Of a stretch of 64,000 bases of DNA, positions 11,487 through 24,330 are shown one piece after another. How positions within the stretch are numbered: the first letter of the stretch is position 1; the number at the start of each line of letters is the position of its first letter. The notes under the pieces were generated by a model that saw nothing but the letters and a program-made list of their open reading frames with translations, searched no databases and was not told the origin of the DNA. Origin of the DNA: Combretum micranthum (taxonomy: Eukaryota; Streptophyta; Magnoliopsida; Myrtales; Combretaceae); NCBI GenBank assembly GCA_024138025.1, contig JAMXBD010000642.1:62001-126000 (forward strand), in the 5' to 3' direction. Made by a program: the position numbers and the translations under genes.

Positions 11487-12112
11487 TACCGGAATCAGGA
11501 TCAACGTTGCAGTAAATAATTTAGTATCATCGTATAGAGTATGTTGTGATGAGGAAAGGGCTGTAGAGTGTGTATGTAATCCGTTGTAGTGAGAAGTGTG
11601 AAATACGATGTGTAATGAATTTAGGTTAGGATTCTGTTGTTAGTTGCTAGGAGAGAAGTACAGGAGAACAACAAAAGATTATGTTGGAAATAATAATACC
11701 CTTCCTCCTGAATCCTGGAGCATTCTTTTTTCCATTGCCATTTGGTTTGATTGTTAAAGAAAATATTCAGAAAATAGACATGAAGATGAGATTCTTGGTC
11801 TTGTACCCAAGGATGACTCGCCTGCCTCCTTTAAAGTGGTTTCGGCTTTCATTTGGTGGAAGATTCTGAGGTTATCAGGCTGTCTCCTTGGCCATGCTGA
11901 CAGGCTCTTGTCACTTTATGTTAAACCTTGTCTTCCTTAGATTCTTCTTCTGGCAAAGAAGCTCTCCCTAATCTACAAGTCCGATCGATAATTGGGTCCA
12001 GCATAATTTAGACATGTATCGGATGCAGGCATTTTAGTTGCTGATTGGAGTATGTCGAAATGATTGACAAAGGAAATTTTATTGTTTCATTGTTTGTGTT
12101 ACTCTTGTTTGT
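11487..12112 (+). other. 3' flank of the NAC gene
   Basis: This probably holds the 3' untranslated region and terminator, followed by the inner edge of the right inverted arm. The open frames here are short and show no domain. I see no unambiguous poly(A) signal that I would single out. Confidence 0.45.
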
Positions 12113-14907
12113 TCATTAACTCGAAAACTGTCCAAGGAATCAAAAGAAATAAATGTGGTTAGGTAGGGATGCAAATTTGTGTTTTTACATGTAATTTTTA
12201 AATGTGTTGCCAAAGGCTTTTACGTATTGCTTGCTCCCTAAACTGATAGTCCAAAATGGAAAAAAAAAAAAGATGAGTGACCCTTAGACTATCTATTTTT
12301 GGTAACACCCTTCATTGAGGATGTACTAAATAGGATTGTGGGATTCTTGCAATCTCACATGCAATATGCAGTCCTACAATTCTATTTGACACATCCTCAA
12401 TAAAAGATATTGCCACAAATATGTGGTCTAAAGACTACCCACATATTGCTTATCTTGATTGATTCCATGTTGAATCTAAAAGGTAGACAAACACATAGTA
12501 TGATAGCGTTTTGTCAAAAAATAATATGGTTTTAACAACTAGTTTCTAAATGAAAAACAAATATTATTGAATAGGAAGGAGTTTGTTACAAGTCAAGACC
12601 TATAGTGTACAAAGTTTATTGAATAGTAGGACTCATCAATAAAACTAATTAGACACTAATTAGATTTTAAATAGAGTATTTTGTTTTTATAAGATAGGTT
12701 TCAAAAGAGTTTAGAAATCGTACCGGTAAAGTAGTATATAAAGTATGACTTAACATACCCTTAAGCCATTATGTCATAGGGGCTTATGAAATATGGATTT
12801 TCCAATATTATATAGGCTATTATGTACTCCACATGTAACTTAATGTATTACTAATAAATAGAATCATATTTACAAATCTAAAAGATGAATATATATATAT
12901 ATATATAATCTCCAATTAAGTTGATTTTACTTATAATCTACTATTTAAGATCAACACTCACATAAACGATTAAAACTTATATCATATCTATTATTTAAGT
13001 CAAGAGTTTTAATTAAAGTTTATAATATTTGTGTTATTTATAATTTACATTTAAAAGCAGTATTATTTTTTGAATTGAAAATCATGACGTGAAGTATGAA
13101 AATGTTATATTAGTTTAAACTAAAATGATCATTAAAAAAAATCATCTATTCGATAAGGGAGCTTAAAACCTCTAAATTTTACGATATTTAGTTTCTAGGA
13201 TAGTTTATATATATTCGAATAAAGCTCGGAGTAGTAGGCAACTGACATCTGGCCCTCTGGCGGTCAACAAGGGCTTTTGCTTCAACCCAATGGGCATCTT
13301 TTTGACCCCCAAGTTTTTTATTTTGTTGGTGGGCCAGAATTTTCACCCCCAAGTTTATTTGGGTTATTCCAGCTTTTATTGTTTGGGTTGTCATTCTTTC
13401 TCGGCATCATGTCAATTTTTCCGCATAAAACGTCCTCATCACCATGTAACAACTGCTATAATTGATAGAGAGGTCTAAAATTCATTTATGGATTTTTTAA
13501 GTTTGATTATGACTTGAATTTAACTTTTTAGATTAAATTACCATATTACAACGTGACTTATTCTAGATTAGCAAGGGTAATAGCGTCAAGCAAACTTTTA
13601 CAGCCAAAAGTTTTATCTTGAGTTAATCAAAAATTTTGAAGGGCATATGTGATACCATCACGTCCACTAAATTTTCAGCCTTAAAATTGCTCATTGGGAA
13701 AGTTTAAAATTCATAATCCTCTCGGAGGAAACGGATTCTTTGGCCATTATATACCTTTTTGAATCAACGCACTGATTTGGATGATAAGAGGATTAATACA
13801 TTCAGGTGGTATCATATATACTTCCTCTATTAAATTACAATAGAAAAATGTATTGTTGACACCAAGTTGATGTAAAACCTAGCCTTTGAGAGCAACTACA
13901 GCTAAGAGATATTTTACTATGGCCAATTTAGCAACGGCATCAAAATTTTCAATATAGTCCTTACCTTCTACTAAGAAAATCCATTAAGGATTAAACATGT
14001 TTTATATCTTTTTATAGTATCGGCCGTCTTGCACTTAGCTTTATTACCCATCTATAACTTATGGCTTTCTGATGAGATAGAGATAATAGCAAATAGGTAC
14101 CTAAAAAAGTGGAACAGAAACTAGTCTGTCACTATTGGGAAATTTAAAGACCCTATCTTGAAGGAAATGAGCTAACTTAAAGAATTCACTGCTTGTGGCA
14201 GTGAGTTAGACTGATTTTTGGGCAAATTCCTTCATTTAAGACCTTAAACAGGCGTTTTCGTTATTTTTTGAAAGTTTTGTTTTGCCAGTTTGTGGCATTT
14301 TACTTGTTCTTATGTGTATTTTGTTTTAAGACTCTTTCTAATTTTGGCAGTTTCGGTTCTATTTTTTTACAGCTTTTTAGCTAACCTATTTTTGTATGCC
14401 CTACGGTACAAAACAATCATTTGTTCAATTATTATCATAAATACAGAATTTGAGTCATCTTGCTCTTTTTTCCCAAATTTTCAAATTACTAGTTTTATTT
14501 ATTCGAATTTGGATGTCAATTTTCTAGGTATTCACATAACCAATAAGTAGTTGAAAATCTCAAGCTAGTATACCTACGTGAATCAACGGTTTGCGATAAA
14601 CCTTTGTCGTTCCTACTACGTCACTTTCTTACCTAAAAGACACTGAACAAACTCCTAAATTGGACTTTCATTCAAGACTTGAAGTTCATTATTCATGGAA
14701 ATAATCCAAATTTGATTATTACTTGCTTCTTCATAAAATTGTGGTTTTGTGATATTTGTCTCAACAATAGACCTCAAAAGATTAGAATTCAAAGTATTAT
14801 GTAGATTTTTGCTAGTGGAAGAAGATGGAACACCATTTTTTGAAGTACATTGCTTCTTTAAAACAAGGTTGCACACATAATCGTTCAAATAGTCTTGAAT
14901 TTGTCAA
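12113..14907 (-). repeat. Right arm of the 2.8-kb inverted repeat
   Basis: This is the reverse-complement partner of 4742-7587. Matching landmarks include CACTATAGGTCTTGACTTG (minus strand, about 12.6 kb), the ATATATATAT run near 12893, and the frame at 14888-14655, which shares MNDYVCNLVL and its following residues with 4761-4994. It contains the same 0.6-kb insert in the RT relic at about 14049-14618. Unlike the left arm, its copia sequence continues outward past 14907 into integrase. Confidence 0.85.
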
Positions 14908-15600
14908 GTTCTTTAAGATCTTCTAATTTTTATGCCTCTTAATTTAACAAGGAAGACATCAGAAACTCGTTATCAAACAAAGGATTTTCTATTTTATCAT
15001 AACATATTGAGTTTGACTTGTTGGAATGACTAAAATTTGGGCTATAAGAGTGATCAACATTTGGATTATTGTCAGCATGAGAATCCATAGTAGGAAGAGA
15101 GGAGTCTAATATGCAGTTTTCAATCAAATCTTCAATAGGAAGAATGAATACATGCTTCTAGGTGGGTATTTTCATAGGACTAGAGATCGCATGAATAAAG
15201 AATTTTATCAATTGACGGTTTAGAAACCTAATAAATTCTTCTTCTTCTTTTTCTTTTACAAAATTGTAACCAAGAAAAGCTCATGGTTCACATCGTACTT
15301 CAAACCTGTCTCTTAGTTGAGGATTTTCATAAGCGCAACACAAACAACCAAAGACTCTCATATGTTCATATTTTGGTTATCTATTAAACAGGAGTTCGAA
15401 AAGTGAATTTCCTTATAAAACTACACTTGGTAATCTATTTATGATGTAATCAGCAATTGACACACGTCCCATCGAGAAGATGTCTAAATAACCATCTACA
15501 TGCTACATAGAAAAACTTCCAACTAGGGCCAATTTTGTAAAATCAAAAAGTAAAAATTATATGGACACTAAAAACACCAAAACACTTCTTTTCACTTTAA
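13660..15600 (-). pseudogene. Copia integrase-RT relic (right copy)
   Basis: Read on the minus strand, 15420-15230 gives the end of copia integrase: KYEHMRVFGCLCYAYENPQL, with a following 'FLGYNFV' block that typically sits after the DDE core. Next comes a spacer with the frame 15127-14939 and then the RT start shared with the left arm (14888-14655). The rest of the RT, interrupted by the 0.6-kb insert, runs to about 13.7 kb. Stops and frameshifts are frequent. It shows that the inverted arms derive from a copia element, and that the right copy is the longer one. Confidence 0.7.
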
Positions 15601-16095
15601 TAATATAGATAATAAGCTCTCTCTCTGGATGCGTCCTATATTTCTCTATCCATTATATATTTCTACACATCTCTTGGTTTTGGAGATATAAGAGATCAAG
15701 TTAATATTACTTGGTCAGTAGTATTTAAATAAGTGGGTTTACTTATGCACCTTTTTATATTTGTCGTTTTATTTCTATACCTTAAATGGGATTATATTGT
15801 CTCTTTTATGAGATTTTATTCACTTGCCAGCAATATGAGTTTTGTTCTCTTAAAAGAATCAATATTATCCCCTATGTGAGATATTTTGATTGTAGAAGAA
15901 AGATATTCGTTTGTACAATTGGGTTTGTGTACCTCTAACTTTTCGTTTGTAGTTTTTTTCCATTTGGATCTGCACAATTGATGTAATGTTTTTTTAGTGA
16001 AAAAAAAATCATCATTATTGGAAAAAAAATACATTAATGTGTTTTTGCTAACAAAATCTTAGTGTTTAGATTCGGGATAATTCGGGTTTAACCCT
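15601..16095. other. Intergenic, nothing recognised
   Basis: The sequence is AT-rich, with a short CT run near 15615. A 72-codon frame at 16034-15816 (minus) has no recognisable motif. Confidence 0.45.
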
Positions 16096-16347
16096 TATGT
16101 CATGTTTAGTACTTAGTAGTAATTTGGAATGGAATAAATTGGATTGGATGGAATGAGTCTTAAAATGACAAATCCATTCTTATGTTTGGAAGATTACATG
16201 GAAATGGAATGAGTAAGAAAGGGAATGGAAGCCTTATCTCATGTTTAGTACTTTCATAAAGTGCCTTATTTTCAAACACTAAGAAGAGAATGGAAGCTGG
16301 AATCGCGATTCAATTCCGATCTATTCATGCGTATCAAACGTACCATT
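16096..16347. mobile_element. Possible MITE with GGAATGGAAT-type body
   Basis: The stretch begins near CATGTTTAGTACTTAG and ends near GCGTATCAAACGTACCA. The reverse complement of the end, TGGTACGTTTGATACG, loosely mirrors the start. The body repeats GGAATGGAAT and GGAATGAG words typical of a common plant MITE type. The terminal match is imperfect and I cannot define a target duplication. Confidence 0.35.
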
Positions 16348-17627
16348 AGATAATAACTAACAACTGACAGTCGGACATCCCATGTAAAGTGTCTTATTTT
16401 CAAAATTGAGTTTCGCGCTGCTTATTTGTAAAACTTGTGGGATTTTGTTGTAAAGTTTGGCATTGATTGGTAAAATATATACATACCATAGTTTGAAACT
16501 TCGCATGGATCCTCCTACCGTGAAGTCGTAATTCATTTCAATGGAGTAACGACTAATTAATGAACTTTGACGTCATGGAAATCCATGTCAACCAGAACAG
16601 AATTAATTATTTACTTTCTCGACTCACAGGTACCTTCCAGAGAAGGATAACATTAACTCACTGAAAACACCATGTAGTGATGCCGCTCGGTTCGACTTGC
16701 CTCTTTTCTTTTTCTTTAATTTAAACCCAATTATGCAGTTTGATTATAAATTTTTCAAAAAAAAAAGTTTGATATAATTTTATTTATAATCCGAATCATT
16801 TTTTATTTTTAAAATAAAAATACATTCTATCTATATATTACAATATATGTTTCTTATTATTAATGCAAATACAAATAATAATATTTGAAATTATTTATTT
16901 ACCCAAATAATATATAAAATTTATAGTCGGAAAAGATTTTTAATCCATCATAAAGCTATAATCATATCTTGATCACATTCTCTTTAATCCGAAAACTACA
17001 ATGATATACCAACTCCATAAAATTAGAACATACTATCCCAATATAAGGTATAAATGTTAATTTGGTATGCTTCTAATTAATACATTATCAACTATATAAA
17101 CTAATAACTAAGAAATAGAAATGGAATAATCAATAAAAAATAAATAAAAGAAAGAATATTTAGAGCACTTGAAATTAAAATATAAAATTATATCATTTGT
17201 AAAACATCAAATGAAACATGATATAATCGATTTAATTATGATACATATCAAAATCAAAAATTCAAAAAATTAATAAAATAACTAAAATGAAAGATAATAT
17301 ATTTGGTTTTCTTAAAAAAATGTAGACACTTGAACATAGAGTTCAATTCAGGACCTCGAACAAAACCTCAGACTGACTAACGAGCCATTTACTCGTTATT
17401 AAACCAAATTATTTCGGAAAAAAACCGAAATTGCATAGCAGTCCAATTTAGTCAGTTCTTCTTAATTAGCATGAGCCCTTCACATGTGGTGGTTAAATTT
17501 TTTGTCTTTTTAAGTTATTTCCGGTTCTAGGATCAGTAGAGCTATGGATCGACTCACTTTTTTCAGGCTATATCTCACCAACCTTAGACCATAACGCGGG
17601 TCAGTACTCAAGTGGATCCAATAATTA
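16348..17627. other. Intergenic, nothing recognised
   Basis: Mostly AT-rich sequence (16.7-17.3 kb especially). No frame with a recognisable domain and no clear repeat ends. Confidence 0.45.
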
Positions 17628-18073
17628 GGGCTACAATCGAATTAAGTCTAGATGGTATAGTGTTGAGCTTGACTCAAAATTTTAAAGTCCAACTCTGCAC
17701 AAACTCGACCGAACTTAAAATTTTAAACTCGAGTTCAGCTCAAATGAACACTACTTAAGCTCGAACTTAAAAGATCGAACTCGATTCTGTTAAACTCATT
17801 TAGGTTTTATTTATTAAAAAATATTTAATTTTGGTTTAAATTATATTAATAACCCGACTCAATTTTAATTAATATTATATTCGACTCAAGTCCAATAGAG
17901 CTCGATTAGGCTCGCGAACTAATCGAGCTAAACATATAAAACTTGAACTCAACTTGATAAACTACTCTAGTAGCTCAAGATCAAGTTCAACTAGACTATT
18001 CTCGAATCAAACTCAAGTAAATATCAAGTCAAGTTCAAATAGTTTATGAACCAACTTGATTCATTAGCACCCT
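17628..18073. mobile_element. MITE-like element with AGGG...CCCT ends
   Basis: The left end AGGGCTACAATCGAATTAAG and the reverse complement of the right end, AGGGTGCTAATGAATCAAG, form imperfect terminal inverted repeats. The body is dense in CTCGA, AGCTCGA and TTGAACTCAA words. Length is about 446 bp and there is no coding capacity. A related fragment lies at 110-255. The flanks show no clear target duplication. Confidence 0.55.
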
Positions 18074-18309
18074 TTCGGTGATCTGAGTAGTCACCTTAGA
18101 CCTAGTGGCTGCATAGCTAGTGTTTGTATTACTACTAATTGGATGTAGTGGTTTAGTCTATAGGATAATTAGGAAATAATCTTCTATTTATTGTTTCGGA
18201 GATAATAATTACTTAAATAAGGTCACATTGAAAATAATTACCAATTCACACTTTCAAAATTGCATCTTATACATGGGATATACAAATATATATATTGAAA
18301 ATGTGAAAA

Positions 18310-19496
18310 TGCACTATAAGATACTCAAGAGAGGAGGTGAATTGAGTATTTACCCCAAAAATTTAAACAATTAATTTTAATGGGCAAATCAAAAATAATT
18401 TTAATTCCAGCGGATAATATAACAATATATTACAATATGAAATGTATAATAGATAGGATAGAAAATATTAGTCTAGATTTAACATGGAGTTTAGCCCACT
18501 TTTATTGATCACCAAAAATACGCTCAAGCTAAGCAATTACAATGCTTTACAACATACAAGAAATAAAATATTTCCTTTCTCTCTCTAGATGCTCTTTTAG
18601 AGATTATAAGGGTAAGAACTGAGCACTATAATGTTTTTTTCTCTCTTTATAGATATTGCAAATTTGATGAATAAGAGAACAAGAATATAAATAATTTGTT
18701 AGATCGCAAATAAAAGCTCTTTCTCACTTCACAACTTTATTATTGAATCTTTCAAGAACAGAGTATACATAGCCTTCAAAAACTCAAATGTCCATTAGAG
18801 ATAATATCTTTAAGTTGCTAAGTATTAAATATGTTTCAACAACTCTTTTTACCATCAGCTCTAATATTTAAACGTTGCGCCCTAAAGACTCGTCATGCCT
18901 CAAAGTGTTACACCTTAAATTTGCCCTCAACAAATCTTTCCTCACGTTGACTCCATCAAATCTTGAATTCACACAAGTTGCGCCTTAACACTTGTCGCGC
19001 CTCAATGTGTTGTGCCTCAAATTTACCCTTGACCAATACTGTACTTTGATCATGTCAAGTCTTAGACTTTGGACTCGTTGCACCCTGAACATTGGACTCG
19101 ACGATCCCCAACCAAGACTGTACATTCTAAAGCTTTGTCAAGTCTTAGGTTTAAACTTGTCACATCCTGACCAGTGAACCTGCCAAGCACTCAACTAACC
19201 CCTCGACCTGACTCTGCATTTTTGAACTTGTCGAGCTTTGATCTTAAGTTTTTCACGCCTAAATTAATGAAGTTGTTTAGCTCTCTACTCGACCCACGAC
19301 TTATACTATTGATCATTAATCTTATTCTTGCTAAAAACCTACAAAAACTCCACAAAGACACACAATATGCACATTTATACTCTAGCATATTATCCATCAT
19401 ATGTTAGAGTAATTAAGTGCAATATACAACAATTGAATAGTTAATTGTGCATTATATTGTCTCATCAAAATCCATATTGAACATACAAGTTCAACA
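18310..19496 (-). repeat. 3' LTR of element 1
   Basis: This 1,187-bp repeat starts TGCACTATAAG and ends AAGTTCAACA. It matches 25105-26434 along its length but lacks that copy's internal duplication and its block near 25305-25350. It contains several CACGCCTCAA/TGCGCCTTAA words in its 3' half that recur as loosely spaced units (18.88-19.27 kb). Confidence 0.85.
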
Positions 19497-19811
19497 ATCT
19501 CCCCATTTTTAATGAGGACAATTATGAAACAATTAACTCATTTTTAATTCAGTATACTCCCCCTCAATTAAGCATATGGGTTTCAAAGAAATTTTCTCAA
19601 GTTTAATTGAAGACTTAATGCTCTTTTCTAGGAAAATGCAGGCTACACTTAATACGTCATTTAGCTCCCCCTTTCAAAATAGACTACAAGCATGCATGTT
19701 AATTGTTCATTCTGCACTTCTCCCCCTTTGTACTCATCGAGAAAAATGACCGACTTATGATATTTTAAATAAGAAGAGATGCACAAATAACATACAAGTT
19801 TCAGCAATTTG

Positions 19812-20100
19812 TTCAACACATTTGCCTCACTCAAGGAGAACTTCACGCCTTTTATTCAAAATAAAACAATTGCCTCATAAAGAGAACTTCACAACAATTT
19901 CCTCACCAACAAAGGTCTTCACATTGCCTCAGCAAAGAAATGCCTACACACACGTAAAACTTCACTCACTTGCCTCAACACATGAGGACTTCATTCCCTG
20001 CCTCAACAAGGACTTCACAATTGCCTCATCAAGAGGACTTCAACCATTGTGTACACACATAAGACTTCACACACTAGCCTCACATATGATACTTCAACAA
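19812..20100 (-). repeat. Minisatellite near the 3' end of element 1
   Basis: About ten irregular units of roughly 25-35 bases share TTGCCTCA... and ...GAGGACTTCAC. They lie between the polypurine tract and the RNase H relic, the same place as the better preserved array at 57552-58050 in the related element. The units do not keep a reading frame. Confidence 0.7.
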
Positions 20101-20269
20101 AACACTCAAATAAAACAAGTAAATAGTGTCTTACAATATTAGCTCACTAGTCTCACGAATGGTACTATTCACTCAACAAATGCAAACAAAACATATCATA
20201 AGCATCACAAAGCAGATATGAACATTTAATAACTTATTTTATCCTTAGATGAATTTCTAGATCATCTTA

Positions 20270-21870
20270 GCTCCATGATACTTTAGCACTCATCTTGATT
20301 GATCATGCCCAATTGTCTTTATAAATTGCAAAAACGATATTCACTCAAAGGTTTTATAAAAATATCAGCAATATGATTATTTATATCAACAAATTCCAGT
20401 TGATGTCTCTATTTAGAATATGATCTCTAATAAAATAATGTCTAATTTCGATATGCTTAGTCTTTAAGTGTTGAATCAAATTCTTTGTCAAATTTATAGC
20501 ACTTGTATTATCATAACGAATTGAAACATTATCATATTTAAACCATAATCAAGCAAGGTTTGTTTCATCCATAAAACTTGTGCACAATAACTACCAACAG
20601 CTATATACTCAACTTCAATATTTAAAAGTGCAACAAAACTTTGCTTCTTTGAGTGCTAAGACATTAAGGAATTACCAAGAAAGTGGCATGTGCCACTTGT
20701 ACTTTTCTAATCTACTTTGCACACAGCAAAGTCAGCATCAGAGTATCCAATTAGATCAAAAAAGATAAATTTTGGATACCACAAGCCAATTTTAATCATG
20801 CTCGCAAGATACTTGAATATGTGTTTTACTACACTCAAGTATGCTTCTTTTGGGCAAAATTGAAATCGTCCACATACACACACCGAGAATATAATATCAG
20901 GTCTAGAAGCTGTTAAATATAATAAGCTACCAATCATGCCTCTATGAAGCTTTTCACAAACATTTTTCCTATTTTCATCTTTATCAAGTTTTCATAGAGA
21001 TAGGTCTTGTTTTGCAATTATCCATTTTAAACATTTTCAGCAAATCACTTATATATTTTGATTAATTGATGAATGTTCCATTTTCAGATTGTTTTATTTG
21101 AAGACAAAAAAAAAAAAAAACTGAGTTCTTCCATCATGCTCATTTCAAACTCATTCTTTATATATTCAAAAATTTATTTATAAAACTCATATTACTAGCT
21201 CCAAGCACAATGTTATCTATATAGATTTGCATGATCAATATATCTGACTTGTGATTTTTAATAAACAAAGTTGTATCAATTTTCCTCTAAAAAGCCCATC
21301 GTTTAAAAAGAAGCTGCTGAGTCTTAATACCAAGCTCTAAGAGCTTACTTTAGTCCATAAAAAGCTTTGTACAATTTAAAAATATGATCAGGGAATTCAT
21401 TACTTTCAAAACCTAGTGGTTCTCTATGTAGACTTCCTCTTTTATAAAGTCATTTAAGAAAACACTTTTAACATTCATTTGAAAAAGAGTAAAATTTTTT
21501 TAAGTCGCAAATGTCAAAAGCATTCTTATAGTTCTAGTCTAGCAACTAAAGCAAAGGTCTAATCAAAATCTATATCTTCTTCTTGATTATATCCTTTAGT
21601 AACCAATCTAGCTTTATTTATTGTTATTATACCATATTCATCAAGCTTGTTTCTATATACCCATTTAGCACCAATAACAAGTCTATTATCAAGTCTAGGA
21701 ACCAAATTACAAGCATTATTTCTTGCGAACTAGTTTAATTCTTCTTACATAGCATGTATCCAAAATTAATCTTTTCAAACTTCTTCAATATTTTTAGACT
21801 CGGTTTGTGATAGAAAAACAATATTACTCATGTTCCTTAAAGATGATTTTGTTTGTACTTTATTAGAAGG
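20270..21870 (-). pseudogene. RT-RNase H relic of element 1
   Basis: The frame at 20937-20707 (minus) reads MIGSLLYLTASRPDI then, after a gap, YSDADFAVCKVD. These are the copia RT C-terminal block and the RNase H start. Between 21.0 and 21.85 kb the minus strand carries further RT blocks in broken frames. Poly-A at 21106-21120 interrupts it. No full-length frame survives. Confidence 0.7.
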
Positions 21871-21881
21871 TTCACCGATAA

Positions 21882-22793
21882 TTAGATCTTTTGGATGTGA
21901 TCTTGCATATTTCTATTCTTTAAGCAATCATGATAAGCAAATTCATGCACAACATCTATTTTATGTTCATTATCTTCTTTATTATTATTATCAAGAGAGA
22001 ATTTATTCAAATCAGCATAAACAACACCCACATCATCATTTGAGCATAAAATAGGCAAAGAATTATTAAAAGCAACATGTATAGATTCTTCTACAACTAA
22101 TGTTCTTTTATTTAACACCCTATATGCCTTACTTGTCAAAGAATAGCCTAGAAAGATTCCTTCATCACTTTTAGTATCAAATTTTGCCAATTATTCTTTT
22201 CCATTGTTTAGAATGTAACATTTAGTGCAAAAAGGATGAAAATAAGATATTTTAAGTCTTTTTCCTTTCCAAAGCACATAAGGGGTTTTCTTGAGAATTG
22301 ATCTTATGAAAAATCTATTTGATATATAGCAAGCAATATTTATAGTTTCACCTCAAAAATATTTTGGTAAATTATTTTCACACAACATGGTTCTAGCTAT
22401 TAGAATTAAAGTAATATTTTTTCTTTCGATTACATCATTTTGTTGTGGAGTTCTAGGTGCTAAAAAGTATGTTCAATGCCATATTTACTGCAAAAATCAT
22501 CCATTTCAAAATTTTCAAATTCTTCCTCATAATTACTTCAAATAGATATAATTTTAGACTTTCTTGCAATATCTAAAAAATATATTATTTGTTTCGTCTT
22601 TGGATGCAAGGAAGAAAGTCCATGTATATTTACTAAAGTCATCAACAATAACCAAGGTGTATTTCTTTTCTCTCAAACTTAGAGTTTGAGTAGGACCAAA
22701 TAAATCCATTTGCAATAGTTCTAATGGCCTAGAAGTAGAAATAATATCCCTAGACTTAAAAGAAATCTTAATTTGCTTTACTTATTGACATGT
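21882..22793 (-). pseudogene. Integrase relic of element 1
   Basis: The frame 22190-21882 begins AKFDTKSDEGIFLGYSLTSK and continues with TLVVEESIHVAF. This is the conserved tail after the copia integrase core, in which the plant element compares itself to 'K.FLGY'. Upstream on the minus strand (22.2-22.8 kb) the core is present only in short broken frames. Confidence 0.75.
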
Positions 22794-23280
22794 TTAGCAA
22801 ATCTTGTCCTTTTGAAAATTTATTTTTGGTAAACCTTTAATAAGATTCTTTTTAACAAGTTTTGATATTACATCCATGCTAGCATGTCCCAATTTTCTAT
22901 GATATAGCCAACTATTTCCATTTTGAGAATATAGACAAGTTTCATTTGATGATTTAAAATCATCTAAATTGATTTTGCAAATATTTCTTTGTCTATACCC
23001 TTCAAAATAAGCTTGGTTATTATCAATTCTTTCAATAGAACACTTCTTGGTAAGAAATGTTACTTTAAAACCATTATTGCACAATTGACTAATACTAAGC
23101 AGATTATGTTTCAGATCATCAACAAGCATTATGTTACCTTCACCGAGAACGGTTGATTTTCGATTGTCTCCAAAGGTAACACTCCCTTGGTCTTTCAAGT
23201 CTAGAGATGTGAACTTGGATGTGTCTCCAATCATGTGTCTAAGGTAGCCACTGTTTAAGTATCATTTATTGTTTCCACTT
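22794..23280 (-). pseudogene. Protease and pre-integrase relic of element 1
   Basis: On the minus strand the protease start reads YLNSGYLRHMIGDTS, where copia proteases have YLDSGCS.HMTGD. The catalytic Asp codon is Asn here (about 23253-23255). It continues into DDLKHNLLSISQLC and the pre-integrase zinc-binding block WLYHRKLGHASMD in the frame 23234-22794 (146 residues). The long frame shows fairly good preservation, but the protease would be inactive. Confidence 0.8.
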
Positions 23281-23414
23281 AGAGATCCCTACAAAACAAA
23301 TTATTATTTCTTTGATACCCATTTGAGTTTAGGTCCTTTTGAGTTAAGTGGAATAAGAACCTCTCTATTAAGAACTCAAACCATCTTGCTTCTATGATTC
23401 AAATGCATGGTTTT

Positions 23415-24330
23415 TCATATTGCACAATTGTGTGTCATATGACCAGTTTTCCCACAACAGTTGCATATCTCATGTGTGGCTTTCACAAAACAAGTTTTAT
23501 GGGACTTGCAACTACCTTCTCTACTAAAGCCAATTCCATATTTATTTGAATCACACATTTGCTTTCCAAGAAGTATGTTTGAATTCTTTTTACTATTTGT
23601 TAACTTGGCTATAGTTGCTTTTGAATCATCTAAACTAGCTTTTAGTAAAATATTTTCATTTTTAAATTCTTTTAGCTCTTTTAAGATTTCATCATTACTA
23701 CTACTGGCACACACAACATCGCCATTATTATTTAATATTTTAACTTCAATGTCTAGTAAATCATTTTCAATTGTTAATTTTTCATTAATTTCCTTTAATT
23801 CATTATTTTTTCTTTTCATCTTCTTATACTTACTGTTCATCTTTTCATTTTCAAGTTTCAACATATTTATTTCATCATGCAGCTTATTGTTTTTTAATTT
23901 AATTTCCTCATGCTTAGTTTAAAAAATTTCTAGCTCTTCTCCTACTTTCATCATTAAAGATTTAAGCATGCTATTCTTTTTCTCTACTTTTTCTAACTTA
24001 TAACATGTTTTGTCATATATGACATAAAACTCAGCATAAGAAAGAGAAGAAAGGGAATTTTCCTCATCATCTAGTGTCATGAAGCACATATTCTCATCCG
24101 AATCACTTAAGTCATCATCACTCCAAGTAGCGTTGAGAGCTTCTTTTCTGGGTCTCCTTGAAGCCTTCTTGAGCAGAGGACAGTATTGTTAGATGTGTCT
24201 TGACTTTTAACGTTTACAGCACGTTATCACATCCTCCTTTTTGTGCATAAATGAGTTACTATCATCTTCCACTCTTTTTGATTTGTTGTTGAGCCTTATA
24301 AATTTTTTAAGCTTCTTAGCCATTAAGACA
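23415..24330 (-). pseudogene. Gag C-terminal relic: coiled coil and zinc knuckle
   Basis: The frame 23864-23415 (149 residues) is lysine/glutamate/asparagine-rich with heptad-like leucines, predicting a coiled coil, and ends in a CCHC zinc knuckle, CNCCGKTGHMTHNC (about 23468-23427). Upstream to 24.33 kb the minus strand has acidic 'DDEEN.LSS' and basic stretches in broken frames. Coiled-coil gag is usual in SIRE-type copia elements. The plus-strand frame 23461-23922 is its shadow. Confidence 0.75.

Noticed and set aside
19800..20110. Regularly spaced repeats considered as a CRISPR-like array.
   Set aside because: Units and spacings vary, the host is a plant, and the array sits in the 3' part of a copia element with a counterpart in a related element.
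23461..23922. 153-codon open frame on the plus strand rich in Phe, Leu and Ser.
   Set aside because: It is the antisense shadow of the Lys/Glu-rich coiled-coil gag frame on the minus strand.
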